A DNA stretch of 64,000 nt from Paraphoma chrysanthemicola (lineage: Eukaryota > Ascomycota > Dothideomycetes > Pleosporales > Phaeosphaeriaceae): contig JAGMWG010000020.1 of NCBI GenBank assembly GCA_020744225.1, positions 744,001-808,000 on the forward strand, read 5' to 3'. This document shows, piece after piece, positions 33,776-44,557 of this stretch. Position numbers and translations under genes: made by a program. The notes under the pieces were generated by a model. It saw nothing but the letters and a program-made list of their open reading frames with translations. It searched no databases and was not told the origin of the DNA. Every line of letters begins with the position of its first letter. Positions within the stretch are counted from its first letter, which is position 1.

Positions 33776-34096
33776 ATGCCTATCACCATCAGTCAGAACA
33801 AAGATGGCAACGACAAGAGAGAAGACGCTAATCGGCGCACCGCCGATTCACCCGACCAAGATGTGCCCAAGTACGTCGTGGTAGCCAAAGAATCACACAG
33901 CACTGAAGAGCTTGTAGAGTTCTTGAGGTCCAAAATCATGCCTGCAACAGACGACATGATTGATCCAATGATCTGGCAGAAAAAAGTCTTAGGCCGGGCG
34001 GGGCTGTGTCTTGACGATGCAGCCAAGGCTGAAGTAGAGGCACATCCTGGGTTGCGTGGTTTAAAAGAATGTTACGTGAGTACGACGATTGAGTGA
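33776..34096 (+). CDS. Small protein, possibly inhibitor-I9-like
   Basis: ATG at 33776 gives 106 residues: a hydrophilic N-terminus (MPITISQNKDGN), then VPKYVVVAKESHSTEELVEF and KIMP, then ending in KAEVEAHPGLRGLKE. The order YxVVxK...E..V.FL...V..hPGV resembles the propeptide/inhibitor I9 fold of subtilisin inhibitors, but the match is weak. A strong GTGAGT donor lies six codons before the stop, so the real C-terminus may come from a further exon. There is no secretion signal. Confidence 0.4.
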   Translation: MPITISQNKDGNDKREDANRRTADSPDQDVPKYVVVAKESHSTEELVEFLRSKIMPATDDMIDPMIWQKKVLGRAGLCLDDAAKAEVEAHPGLRGLKECYVSTTIE

Positions 34097-34347
34097 TCTC
34101 GTATGGCGCAAGGAGCCTGCGGCAAGAAGAATGAACCTAGTGTTTAGGCAATGAAAAACGTTCAAGGATACGCCGCAGCGCAGTAGCTGACACTTAGGTG
34201 TTGCATAATTGCGATTTGACTTTGTGGTCTCAAACATTAGGACTAATCCAAATAAATCGTAATCCTTGATCGTACTGGTCAAGGTTGCCCCAATAGCCAT
34301 TGGGCATCCAGAATGAGGCTACGATGCACACTGGCAGGACGCAAATC

Positions 34348-36280
34348 TCAGACTTTGACCTGCGTCTCATAATCAAGGTTTGTAGCATCTCTTACTTTCA
34401 CCCTTCGGATGAGGTGCTCGTTTCCAGTCGTGTCGGTCGCATTTGATTCGATAGTGATGTTTCCTGCTTCATCGTGCGTCCTATCCCACTCTTCCACTAC
34501 ATCGTTCTTGACTTTTCGCAGTCGATGCGTGACACTTCCATCTTGATCGCTTACTAAAGTCTCGGTGCGGATCTGGTAATTTCCCCATTTCGGCAACAAC
34601 TTGATCCAGAAGAGGTAGTAGATCCCCATGGCAACAAAAAGCCCGATCCCTACGACACAGTACGTAGCGTACCAGAAGCTGACGTCGGACTCTTCCGGCG
34701 GGTACCATGGCATGATAAGAATGAAGAGACATACTGCTGCCGACACAATCAGAGCTGAATGCCAAGCCTGGAAAGGTGCTGGGGGAAGCCCGGCTTTCTT
34801 GCGTTGGTAGCGGAGGAAGTAGATTCCGATGACCATGAGGAAGATGTAGATGCTGTCTGGGTACGAGCGAAGGTCCACAAGGAAGTCGAATGCATCTCCA
34901 AATGGCAATGCCAGGATGACAATGCAAGTGAGCACCCACTTGAGAAGGACAGGAGCAAAAGGCGTGCCGAATGGCCTTGTGGACGCCCAGATGTGTGGCC
35001 AGGGGATCATACCCTGACGTGCGCACTCTCTGATTTGGCGTGTAGTGCCGATGATAACAGCCATAATGTTTCCGGCTGCCGAAACAGCAATGAGTGCTGG
35101 AAGACCGCGTGCGTGCTTTGAGCCAAAGACGGCCTCGAAAAACAAAGCTGCAGCGAGTTCACCAGACTCGCGAATCTCAGCTGCGGGTACGGCAGCGAAG
35201 TAAGCTACGTTGGCAAGAACGTATAGAATGAACACAATGATGAGCGAAATTGGCGCGACTCGCTTCAAGGACTGGAACGGGTTCTTGATACTTGTCAGCT
35301 ACAGAGCCCTCGCTTGCCCGGAGTTTACTTACTCTAATCTCATTGGTTACGTTGAATGCATTTTCATACCCCTTGTATGCAAAATTTATGCTGATCAATG
35401 CATTTACGATGTCATTGCCGTTGTTCGTGATGCGGTCAAAGGAACCGTCAAAATGTCGTTTGGGATTCTCCACTCGCGTACCTCCTCCAAGCACAACGAG
35501 ACCCGTAATGACGATGAAAAGCAAGATGATAAGCTTGACGATCGAGATGATGTTCATGATTCGCATAGACCATCGCGTTGAGATGAGACACAAGAATGCG
35601 AGAAAGCTGTAGGATGCCATGGCAAGGCCCTTGTTCGCCCATTCGCTTGCTTGGTAGCCGGCAGCGCGATATATGTAGCGAGCGAGAACGACCGCATTGC
35701 TGCTAGAGAATGAAAACGCGACGGTGAAGAAAGCATATGTGACTGGGAAGAAAAATGCCGGTTTGGGGTAAGCTTGTTCCAGATATGCGACTTGTCCGCC
35801 AGATCGATTGGGGAACATCGAGGCGTATTCCAGATAAATGGCAAGAGCCGCTGCGCAGAATAAGTATCCAAAACTTGGAGATGGAGGAGGAATACTTACC
35901 AGCTGCGATTATGAACCCGAAGACCCAGTACAAGATGCTCAAACCTACACTATCGAGCGCTCGTAATATTGAACCCGCTGTCTATGTTTTAGCCAGTCTC
36001 ACGGTGTCATAGACACGAGATGATACATACGTGTGCTAAAGACACCAGTTCCAACCATCTGGCTTACATTCAGAAACAGAATCCCAGCCCATCCGACATG
36101 GTAACCAAGAGGTGACACCTGCTCAACCGGTGCTCCGTTGCCATCTTGGTACACCGGCACGCCATCGACATAGACTTGCTCGCCAATCTGTGCATTCTTT
36201 TCTTTCACGATAGACGCGTTCACATCCTCGCTCGAATCGCCGCCCCAGAGGTTTTTCTTGAGATATGCGATAGTCCCCAT
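34348..36280 (-). CDS. Amino-acid permease, methionine permease (MUP1)-like
   Basis: Four exons join in phase: 36280-36031, 35977-35900, 35850-35333 and 35283-34348, with 49-53-nt introns, giving 593 residues. The N-terminal cytosolic region is followed by LGYHVGWAGILFLNVSQMVG with TGVFST and PGSIL, the first helix of LAT/APC-type permeases. About 12 hydrophobic helices follow (ALAIYLEYASMFPNRSGGQV, FAYKGYENAFNVTNEIR, TRQIRECARQGMIPWP). The features match fungal high-affinity methionine permeases of the plasma membrane (Mup1/Mup3 group). The C-terminus is a hydrophilic tail of about 75 residues. Substrate is by family resemblance only. Well supported. Confidence 0.85.
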
Positions 36281-37589
36281 GATGCACACTATGCTGCCCT
36301 GAAAATGCTAAAAGGTGCAGCGATGGGCCAAAGTCGTGAGAGAGACAGGGTATTGAAGCCGCCATTATCAAGCGCATGTTCTGTCTGCATTTATGTGTTG
36401 TTTTGTCCCGAACCCGTGAACTTGGATGCAACATGGGTAGCGAAACATGCAACTTTCGCCCAGTCTGGCGTCATCGGATAACGTCCGAGTGGTGCAACCA
36501 CCCATACTCAACAGGAAATTGATCAGTGGCTCGGCAAATCTACACTTGACGTCCCTGGTTCCGAATTGGAAGGTGTCAAGCAATTGCGCCAGAGCTTGAT
36601 GTTGAAATTCGGTGGCCAAAGAACGTGATGCCTGCGCCGTATGCGGGTAGGTCTCGCTCCAGAAACACCATTGGATGCCGAAAGCGCAGACAAAATCTGC
36701 GTGGTAACATGGCTATACAGCGCGAAGCATGCGAGGAGAAGACAATATCGGCAACGTGGGGGCTATGTGCGTCGTTCGCGGTAACGGGTAGGTGTGAAAC
36801 GCTCGCGATCTTGACAGAAATAAGCATACTGGTCCTGGGCGCAATGCTACCAGTAGACTATCGGAACACATCCATTTCGGCATTCCTGCAGGAAGCAGAG
36901 ACTAACGGCAGCTTTCAGCGGCCCGGTCGTTGTTTGAGCGTTGCTTGGTCCCTGCTCAACGTCACTCTAGCTGGGCTACCACAGCTGTGGAAGGCCAACG
37001 AGGAAGGAACTTTTCCTCAACGGTACGGGATTGAAATTGCGTCATTGGCCAATGCTATGCTGCTTTGCGGCTCTGCAATGCTCGAATAGTTGGTCCGACG
37101 TTCCCAATACAGAGCGTGTATGAAGACTAGCAACAAGGAAGGCTGGCAAGCAGCCAGCTCCTGGGTTCGGATCGTTCATATACCGACGCGTGTGAAGTAA
37201 GCTCTCATTAGCATAGGCGGTGCATCAAGCTACCCAGTTTAAGACTACGCGAATGTGCGCGAAGTAGCTTATTCGAGGGATAAGGCTGCAGTGTAAGGAA
37301 AAGAGCAGTCCATGGGCAGACTGTGCTCGAAAGGGCGCGGATTTAGCGTGGTGCTATTTCCGGGCGCTGTTCGGCTGAACTCACTTCGAACAACCTCGGA
37401 TCAGGTACCAATCCCCCTCAACCCACGACCACCGAGGTGGCAGACCCTAAATACGCGACTAGCAGATCGCTAATAGTCCACATTATGTCTCTAGTACCTC
37501 CGTGTGTGTCCGCAGCCTCGCTTGCTGTGCGACAAATTCTTTCAATCCTCATCTAGGAGTCCATACAACTCCCTCGCCTCGCTCTCACA
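36281..37589. other. Region between divergent permease and thioesterase genes
   Basis: A plus-strand ATG frame at 36628-37089 (153 codons) has a few hydrophobic stretches but no recognised feature; I rate it at about 0.25. The remainder should include both promoters. Confidence 0.35.
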
Positions 37590-38282
37590 ATGAGCTTCGC
37601 ACACGGCGGAAGCAAGCAGATCGAGCACCTCGAAGACTTCACTGCTCACGAATGGTGCAATGAGCTCCTATCAGATCCCGCCGTAACGCACATGTCGAAG
37701 CGCCACGTAACCACACTACGCAAGGGTGTCTCAAATACGTTCTTCACTCGCACACTCTTCACCGATAATGCGATTCGCGCAATGCTCTCGCTATACAAAC
37801 CTGGAAATGGCCAAAAGAGGGAGCCGGGCGAAGCAATTTTCGAAGGCAGCGCACCAAGTTCCGAGCCAGAAACGTCATTTAGTAAAGACGCCGAGGAGCG
37901 CAGACAAAACGCGAAGGAGGAGAAGATATCCGATGTGAACGATCCGGAAGCCCCCGAAGCCATCACCCTCGTGTCCGTAGGTACTGATGTGGATGGTGGC
38001 GTCCGCAGGATACACGGAGGAGTCACAGCTTCGCTTCTCGATAATGTCATGGGCACAGCCATATCACACGTTTATCAGCACTTATGTGCCACCTCGGATT
38101 TGAGCATCAAGTACAAGCACCCAATTGACACTCCGTGTGTACTGCTAGTCAGAGCCAAGATCGTGCGGGAGAAGGGTCGCTGGATCGAAACAAGAGGCTG
38201 GGTCGAAGATGGCCACGGCAAAGTGTTTGCTGAAGGCTCTGGTGCTTTCGTCATGAGCAAGCTAGGCAGCGCGAAGATATGA
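37590..38282 (+). CDS. Hotdog-fold thioesterase (PaaI/4HBT-like)
   Basis: A single exon of 230 residues from ATG. The C-terminal half is a hotdog domain: RIHGGVTASLLDNVMGTAIS is the usual helix with the HGG turn and catalytic-type Asp, followed by TSDLSIKYKHPIDTPCVLLV and the ETRGWVEDGHGKVFAEGSGA strands. The N-terminal 90 residues contain a helix-rich extension and an acidic linker. Fungal members hydrolyse acyl-CoA thioesters; the physiological substrate is unknown. There is no mitochondrial presequence or peroxisomal SKL end. Well supported by the motif order. Confidence 0.8.
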   Translation: MSFAHGGSKQIEHLEDFTAHEWCNELLSDPAVTHMSKRHVTTLRKGVSNTFFTRTLFTDNAIRAMLSLYKPGNGQKREPGEAIFEGSAPSSEPETSFSKDAEERRQNAKEEKISDVNDPEAPEAITLVSVGTDVDGGVRRIHGGVTASLLDNVMGTAISHVYQHLCATSDLSIKYKHPIDTPCVLLVRAKIVREKGRWIETRGWVEDGHGKVFAEGSGAFVMSKLGSAKI

Positions 38283-39301
38283 GTGTTAGTGCTGCCCTAC
38301 CAGACCTGCAGTTCTGCTCGACAGATCTAGTTACATCTAAATCGCCGTCTACAACCTCGCATGAGCAATGTTCGCGGTCTTTATTCCAGCTACGAGACGT
38401 TCGCCGCACTAGCAAGCGCTTGTTGCCACTAGATACTGCGGTTGAGATCATCCTTGACTGAGTCTGCTCAAGCATTGGTGACAGCTGGTCGTACATTGCT
38501 TGAAAACAATGTTTCGAGTGCAGTGGGTGAATTCCGCTGCTACAAAACTGTGCTGACGTAGCCAGTAACTTGAATTTCGCCTTGTCTCATTAATGATAGT
38601 ATTGCTGCACCGAGACATAAATGTTCTTGATTGCTCGACCGCACCGCGAATGCTGAAGCCCAATCTGTGACTTGTACGAAGCCTCGACAATAGCTCAGGA
38701 TACGTAGAAACGCCCACCTGAACCACGTTACAAGGCTTGCATTCCAAGGAGTAGGTGCATTGATCTGGTACAACAGCAACAAACAGTGAAAGGACCAGTG
38801 GGGGCATATCCCTAAGGATGCAAGGACGACAAAGTCAACCGGTAGTGCTGTAGCGACTCATGGCACAGAACATCATGCGGGTAAAGAGAATGCCGAATCT
38901 GGAGGCTCGGATCCTTAGTGGTAATGCGATTCACCCTATTGTGAACCCAAGCAGGAGGTAAAATGACAATAATGAACAGGAAACGCACAAGGGCGACGGA
39001 GCAAATGGTAAAGATCAATAGTGGAAAAGCTTACTGATTGCGAGGACAGTGGGAGAGATAATTGGCAATGCGGACAATTGCACAATGAGTGTCGTCCTTG
39101 GCACAGGGCTACTTTGAAAGTGCAACGCACATGCCTTGCCGTATGCTTAATAACGATGCAGTCTCAATCTCCTATTCTGAGGGTCAGTCTCTCGTGTTCT
39201 GAGGACGTTACGCAACTGCGCGTCATGGCTAGTCCATTTCCTGCCAAAAGTGTGGAGCGAAACGCCAAGCATCTCATCTCAAGTCGTCATACCTCGTAAC
39301 A
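38283..39301. other. Intergenic, nothing recognised
   Basis: Small frames only; 3' flanks of the converging thioesterase and membrane-anchored genes. Confidence 0.4.
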
Positions 39302-40035
39302 TCATGCATCCGCATCCTCAGCCTTGCCTTCGGCAGGCTCGGCCGGACCATTCGAAGTCCTTTCCTGCCTCCTTTCGCGCCGCACCAGCTCTATCTCCAC
39401 TTTTGCCATGTCGTCCGGAACCACCCCCAGCAATCCATTGTCGTCGACGTCAAAGTACAGCGCCCACTCTCCGGGTCCGTATCGTACTGCCACAAATCCT
39501 TCATAGCCTGTAAGTAGAACTCGACGGTCCATCTTGGTCACATCCCACGGTCCGACGATGTGCGGTTCTGCGTCAATCCTTAAGCCGTACTTGGCCTCGC
39601 AGGTGTCGCGATCCACATAAATCCAGTTCAGTTGAGGCGGGTCGTTGGAAATGGTCGACACCATGCCTTCCCCTTGGCGTCCCCAGTCATGGTCGGGGAA
39701 CGGTAGAAAATACCCAGCAAACGGATGGTCTTCGGGATGACCGTCTGGGAACTCATCAGATGGTACATTTAGATAAAGCTGGGGTTGCGTCGTCAGCTTC
39801 CGGCCGATCTACACGTTCGACCAATGCCACCACAAACCTTGTTTTCGCTGAGCACGATTTCACAACCATCAATCTCACGACCTCTTTTGGTTGCTCGCGA
39901 GCACACAACGGAGAGATTAGTTTTCAGGCCCCGATGCTTCTCTCTCGCGTTCTGTCGTTGACCTTGGCGTACTGCCTCTGTGGTTCCAATGATCGCAGGG
40001 CATGCAGCAATAGCAGTCAAGATTCCAAGTACCAT
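39302..40035 (-). CDS. Membrane-anchored protein; paralogue of 22434-23378
   Basis: Exon 1 is 40035-39838 and exon 2 is 39778-39302, with a 59-nt intron (GTTTGT donor, CCCCAG acceptor, CTGAC branch) in phase 0, giving 224 residues. The N-terminus has a hydrophobic segment (MVLGILTAIAACPAIIGTTE). The middle reads GMVSTISNDPPQLNWIYVDR, GYEGFVAVRYGPGEWALYFD and VDDNGLLG, closely paralleling the larger gene at 22434-23378. It lacks that protein's long charged coiled-coil tail, so it is the short version of the family. Function unknown. Splicing restores the region equivalent to the paralogue, which supports the exon model. Confidence 0.7.
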
Positions 40036-40442
40036 ACTCAAAGGCTCGAAGGCATGAGGTGATGTCGGAATTTGTGGGAACGACCGTTCGCGGCCTGGGC
40101 TATATAAACCTGCTTTCAGCCGAAGTCCCCAACCGAGATGTGGAAGTTGCCGCCATCCCCCATCCGCCTACATCCTTGAAAGATGTTTCGCAATCCTACG
40201 AACTGTGGATACAAACCTGATTAACGCTCCGTTGTGATCATGGCGTAGACACCCAAAACTGGGGAAACCCGGATGCATGCCGTCATAGGGCCCGAGATTT
40301 CTACTACAGTTTGAAGCATAATACAAGCCGTCGTTCCAGCCGATAATTCACGATTTACTCACCCTTACTCCCTTCACACCACTACACGATACTCACCACG
40401 ACTTCTCCTACCAGAGCAAAGAGGTCAGATAGCGCAATAAGC
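40036..40442. other. Divergent promoter between paralogue and tail-duplication gene
   Basis: About 400 nt separates the start codons. Nothing specific is seen. Confidence 0.4.
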
Positions 40443-40929
40443 ATGTCTTCAGGGTAAGTCACCCCACCTGTCTCGAATGGCATCCACCTAAACCAACGAT
40501 TTAATCCTAACACCTCACCAGAGCCCCCGTCACCGATTACCCAAACAACGACACCACATCAGAGAGCAGCCCCGCTGCGAAGAAGAAGCCAAGCAAGCTC
40601 GGCCAAAACAAGAACCAAGCCCTCCAGAAGGCCTCACAACCACAACAAAGTCTCTCGGAAGACGACGAAGACGACGAGCCTGAGCCCGTCATGGCACCCC
40701 GCCGTGCCGGTGGTCGTCGCATAGTGCCCGTCCACCAGTCGCGCATCACCGACCGGCCGGCGAAAGTGGGCGAGAAGGACAGCTCGCTGAAAATCAAGAT
40801 CGAGCTGGATCTAGAAGTCGAGGTAGAAATCTACGCACGCGTCAAGGGTGATGTGACGATTGGGCTGATGTAGCCTAGGTCGAGATCTATGCGCGTGTCA
40901 AGGGAGATGTTACGATTGGTTTATTGTAA
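40443..40929 (+). CDS. Small conserved-type fungal protein with duplicated C-terminal coding tail
   Basis: Exon 1 is 40443-40453 (MSSG, split by an intron with a GTAAGT donor) and exon 2 starts at 40522. The protein, 120 residues, has a low-complexity Lys/Gln/Asp-rich middle and ends SSLKIKIELDLEVEVEIYAR followed by VKGDVTIGLM. The LxLxLDLxxEVEIxxxVKGDxTIGLL end is typical of a fungal family without known function. After the first stop (40871-40873) lies CCTAG, then a second copy of the last 17 codons including a TAA (40879-40929). Splicing 40823-40878 (GAG|GTAGAA ... CCTAG|GTC) would replace the first tail by the second and end in GLL instead of GLM. Both transcripts would give 120 residues. 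Which form is used cannot be seen here. Confidence 0.65.
40823..40929 (+). repeat. 51-nt tandem duplication of a C-terminal coding tail
   Basis: Copy 1 is 40823-40873 and copy 2 is 40879-40929, separated by CCTAG. By hand, 39 of 51 bases match; 15 of 16 encoded residues are identical (the last differs, Met/Leu), and the stop codons differ (TAG/TAA). All but one amino-acid-coding difference is silent, which suggests both copies have been under protein-level selection. Confidence 0.7.
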
Positions 40930-41827
40930 GAGTGAGTCAATGCGATTTCTGAAGTGAGCGGAACTGACTGGTCGAAAGCACGGCCGAGGCTTAGCGAGAT
41001 GGGATGCTGAATATGATGCCAGACGCAACTGAACTTTTGAGCAAAATTGAAATACTTGCATCCTGTTTCTTATATGTATATTCCGCACTTACATAAGAAG
41101 ATATCTGGTTTAATGAGACGCCTTGGAAATACCCTAACACTGGATCCCGTCTGCGTTACTCAAGAGCTGATTCGCCTCGATGATCGTACTTTCGATAACA
41201 TGATTAGACGAGTTTTAAACAATCCATGGTTGACTGCGATCATTTAAACTACACTAGCATGGTAGTCGGCTGAGAATACATATCGCCGGGCATCCTGGAA
41301 CGAAAGAATGTGACGAAAGAATGTTGTGTGGGTACTATTATTTGAGCATTGCGCAGTATGGTCAACAGTAAGCAGCAATAAGATTTGGATCGGCCTAAGC
41401 TATGGGAGGGTATGGATATGCAGAGTTAGCTCTGACTGATTGTCAATCAAATATTCTGTCACCAATGGCCTTCACAGCTAGTATGTATGAAGTTAGTCTT
41501 ATGTAAAGATCGGTGGTATTAACATCATTGGCTAGCAGGACAAGACAGATTAAGCGAAGGCTGAAGTTTAGCTAACTCACGGATACGAAGAGGGGTTCAA
41601 CTCCAAGTCACGACCGCGGCGATCACTCTCATGGATTCTACCAATCGCATGCTATCGAGTCATATCATTCTCACGTTATGCCACGCTGTGGACCTTCACC
41701 TCCACCGACAATCTTCAATCTAGGAATGATCAGCTTTTGAATTCGTGGGCAAGAAACACCCCTTTTCAATCAAGCTCTGCATGTAGGCAACATTCTTTTC
41801 CATGTTGCCTAAGAACGCGGTGGGCTG
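40930..41827. other. Intergenic, nothing recognised
   Basis: Only a 66-codon frame at 41047-41247. Otherwise no structure. Confidence 0.4.
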
Positions 41828-42822
41828 ATGTGGATGCTCTGCTTGCGCATGGCACTGCTGCTAGTGTGTGCAGCTGAGAGTACGGTATTGCTACCAGCCA
41901 CGGAATTAGTCAAGAAATGCTCGTGTCAACCCAACTCTTTATGACAGATGCCCTCTGGCAAGTCGCTTTTCTACGTCCGTATTGTTTCAACTTATTGACT
42001 TCCACGCTATGTGAAGTGTATCAATACAAGACATCATGACAGAAATTTATCGCGAGTATATGTTCACGTCTAACGTGACGGACTTTGTGTGCCCGCTTTG
42101 GGTCGGACCACCTCGGTATATCTGCTTTGCCCCAAGTGTCTGCGCGACCGCGCTCAGCACACCTAAACAGTACTGTTGCAACCCCGGAGATGTATGCTGG
42201 ACCACGCCGTCAGTCTGTGCTGGGGACGGAAGTACTTTCACTTGCAGCAAAGATAGCTATACATGGTGCTGTCTCAAAACCCAGTTCGTTCAAGCTCGAG
42301 CTACCAAGACTCATGTCACTGATCTCTTATAGAGAAATCTGCACGCAGCTATCAGGTTCAGTAAACGTCTGCTGGAGCTCGGCTAAGAATCCAATCCAAA
42401 ATACAAGCGCAACCGCTCTCAACAAAACCTTTTCATCCTTGAGCTCAGCGCAACCGTCCGCCAGTTACTACGTTTTCGATCCAGCGGTGGTAATCGCGCA
42501 AGCCGTGCCGACCTCAACACAACCGACATCTGCCACGAGTTCTAGTGCGCTCTCAAGTGAGCAGCCTTCTACCAACCAAATATCCGGTGGCGCAGTAGCA
42601 GGAATCGTCATTGGGGTCGTGGCTATCATCGCCATCGCATGTCTTGCCGCGGTACTCTTCTTGAGATCTAGAAAGAGAAATCAAAGCGTCTCCAATGAAT
42701 CGACGAGATCTCGAAAAGATCGTCGGCCAGTTGAAGAGGTCCAGATACATCTTGATAACACGCCGCAGGAGATGCAAGCGAATTCGATCAAGCCGGCGGA
42801 GCTACCAAATCACAGGATGTAG
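41828..42822 (+). CDS. Type-I surface protein: Cys-rich ectodomain, Ser/Thr stalk, one TM helix
   Basis: Exons 42043-42283 and 42333-42822 join well (GTTCGT donor, TTATAG acceptor, 49 nt). A likely first exon at 41828-41879 encodes a signal peptide (MWMLCLRMALLLVCAAE) and joins in phase through a 163-nt intron (GTACGG donor, TGACAG acceptor), giving 260 residues in all. The ectodomain contains many cysteines (QYCCNPGDVCWTTPSVC, then TCSKDSYTWCCL and EICTQL...VCW). A Ser/Thr/Gln-rich stalk follows, then the helix GGAVAGIVIGVVAIIAIACL, and a basic then Pro/Asn-containing cytosolic tail. The layout is like fungal wall-stress sensors (WSC/Mid2-like), but no WSC domain was recognised. The signal-peptide exon is less sure; translation from 42036 would lack it. 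Confidence 0.55.
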
Positions 42823-43651
42823 TAATGTCACGGGGCGCGTGGTCGATCACTTGCAGTCTACGTTTTGCCACCACAAGCAGCAGAGCAACCGACCCGCGCC
42901 GGTCACAGTCTTGTCGTGAAGATCTGCACTGGATGATATTGTGAAGAGACGGAAGGATCATCATGAATTAAAAGACAGGATGCAACCTTGAACAGCGCAG
43001 TATTTTAGCAAGCATACCATAGCACCCCATATCTCTTCTCTAGCCTCACCAATGTTCATAAGCATCAAAGATGAGGCTGCCTTATTACACTAGAGACCAT
43101 ACTAAAGTACTTTGACATGCCCATGATCATTGCGGTGCTTATGTGACGAGCTCAACCAGGATCAGGACCATACGACTGCTATATCACTGTCTCCAAGATA
43201 TGCAAACCCTTCTCACACCTTGCGGATGCTTACGTACAAGCACACGCAGGACTTAAGACAATGGCCCTTGTGTAATGCATCCGAACAAGCTAAGATAAGC
43301 AGTGACTTTGGAGATGACAATACAAATGTGAAGGCCAAGCAAACAATTCAGGCCAACAAGTCTAAGAACTCTTTCCAGTACAAGCAAGACCGAAGGTTTT
43401 ATGTCGCACATCTGTGCACGCTCAAAGTTGCGGCGTTAGGGCGCGGGTACCTGAAACGTTGAGAATATTCGTGACACAAAGGGTCGTTGTCACCCAGACT
43501 CGACGATCGCACAATGTCATAACACGAGTTATCGCTCATAAGACTGCTCTGCGTAAGCCAGGGTTGAATGCAAATCCACGTTTTCCTTCGACTTCCAGTA
43601 CATTCACAAGAAACCAAGCTCCCAGCATAGACTAGTCCTCACCTCGATACC
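42823..43651. other. Intergenic, nothing recognised
   Basis: A 110-codon GTG/TTG-type frame at 43130-43462 has no supporting feature. Confidence 0.4.
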
Positions 43652-44017
43652 ATGAGACCAAGCACCTGCCACCATCGAATCGAAGCAGAGACATTGGAAA
43701 TACTTGCAAAAATGAAGAAAAGCCTCGCGGCAATTCAAAACGATTGCTTGCGCATAGAGAATGGGCAGGACGTGCAAGGGCTCCTGTCCGTCCTATTTCG
43801 TGTTTCGGAACTACTGTGCCCACAAGAGGTCGAGAAGGCTGAAGATGTCAAGCTCGTTCTAGACATGTTGACTAATGCTGTTGCGGTGTTACACATTGCG
43901 GACTCATTTCGACCACACGGGATGGAAAAGAGCGCTGATTTGACTGGCAGCGCGATGAGAAAGGCGTACAAGTGCAAGAATATCGAGGCTGGATACTCCG
44001 ATGAGTATGAAAGCTGA
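43652..44017 (+). CDS. Small helical protein, 121 aa, function unknown
   Basis: ATG at 43652, single exon. The sequence predicts mainly amphipathic helices (ETLEILAKMKKSLAAIQNDC, QGLLSVLFRVSELLCPQEVE, KLVLDMLTNAVAVLHIADSF) with no signal peptide, membrane helix or known domain. It looks like a real small fungal protein by composition, but this is weak evidence. Confidence 0.45.
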   Translation: MRPSTCHHRIEAETLEILAKMKKSLAAIQNDCLRIENGQDVQGLLSVLFRVSELLCPQEVEKAEDVKLVLDMLTNAVAVLHIADSFRPHGMEKSADLTGSAMRKAYKCKNIEAGYSDEYES

Positions 44018-44557
44018 GAACATTGGAGACAGGATGTGGAACACAAGGTGAAAGCAAAATAGTAGACGCCGATATAGAGCTTCAAAAAGGCTGTAAAAAT
44101 GCTTGACTGTCCAAATATGCACTGGTCGGTGATGCTTCTAATTTACGTATGATGCGACAAATGGTCCAAAACGAGGCTCACAACTGACAGTTACGACCCA
44201 TATAGCGAAGCTAATGCGACGATGATAATCAATAAAGCGCGTGGAGAGGAACAAGAAACAAAGACCCGACCGTGTGGTGAATCGATCGATCACCCCACCA
44301 TCGCCATCGGGATCTGGTTCCCGCCGACCCATGCTCCAGCACCCTGCATAAGCGCCCCGCAACACCAAAAGAGCCATTGGAGCTTTCATAATGACGTTGC
44401 GCGTACGCATGTGGTATCTTGTTTACGCGGTTACGTAGCAAAAGAAAGCAGCACTAATACATAAGTGCGGGAATTGTGCTTCCGTAGCTTGTCAATTGGC
44501 ATTTTGTAGTTCTCGGACTTCTTGCAACTCAACTCCTTCACAATTCTTCCGCGCATC
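44018..44557. other. Intergenic, nothing recognised
   Basis: Opposing short frames of 61-116 codons overlap here; none carries a recognisable feature. Confidence 0.4.
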
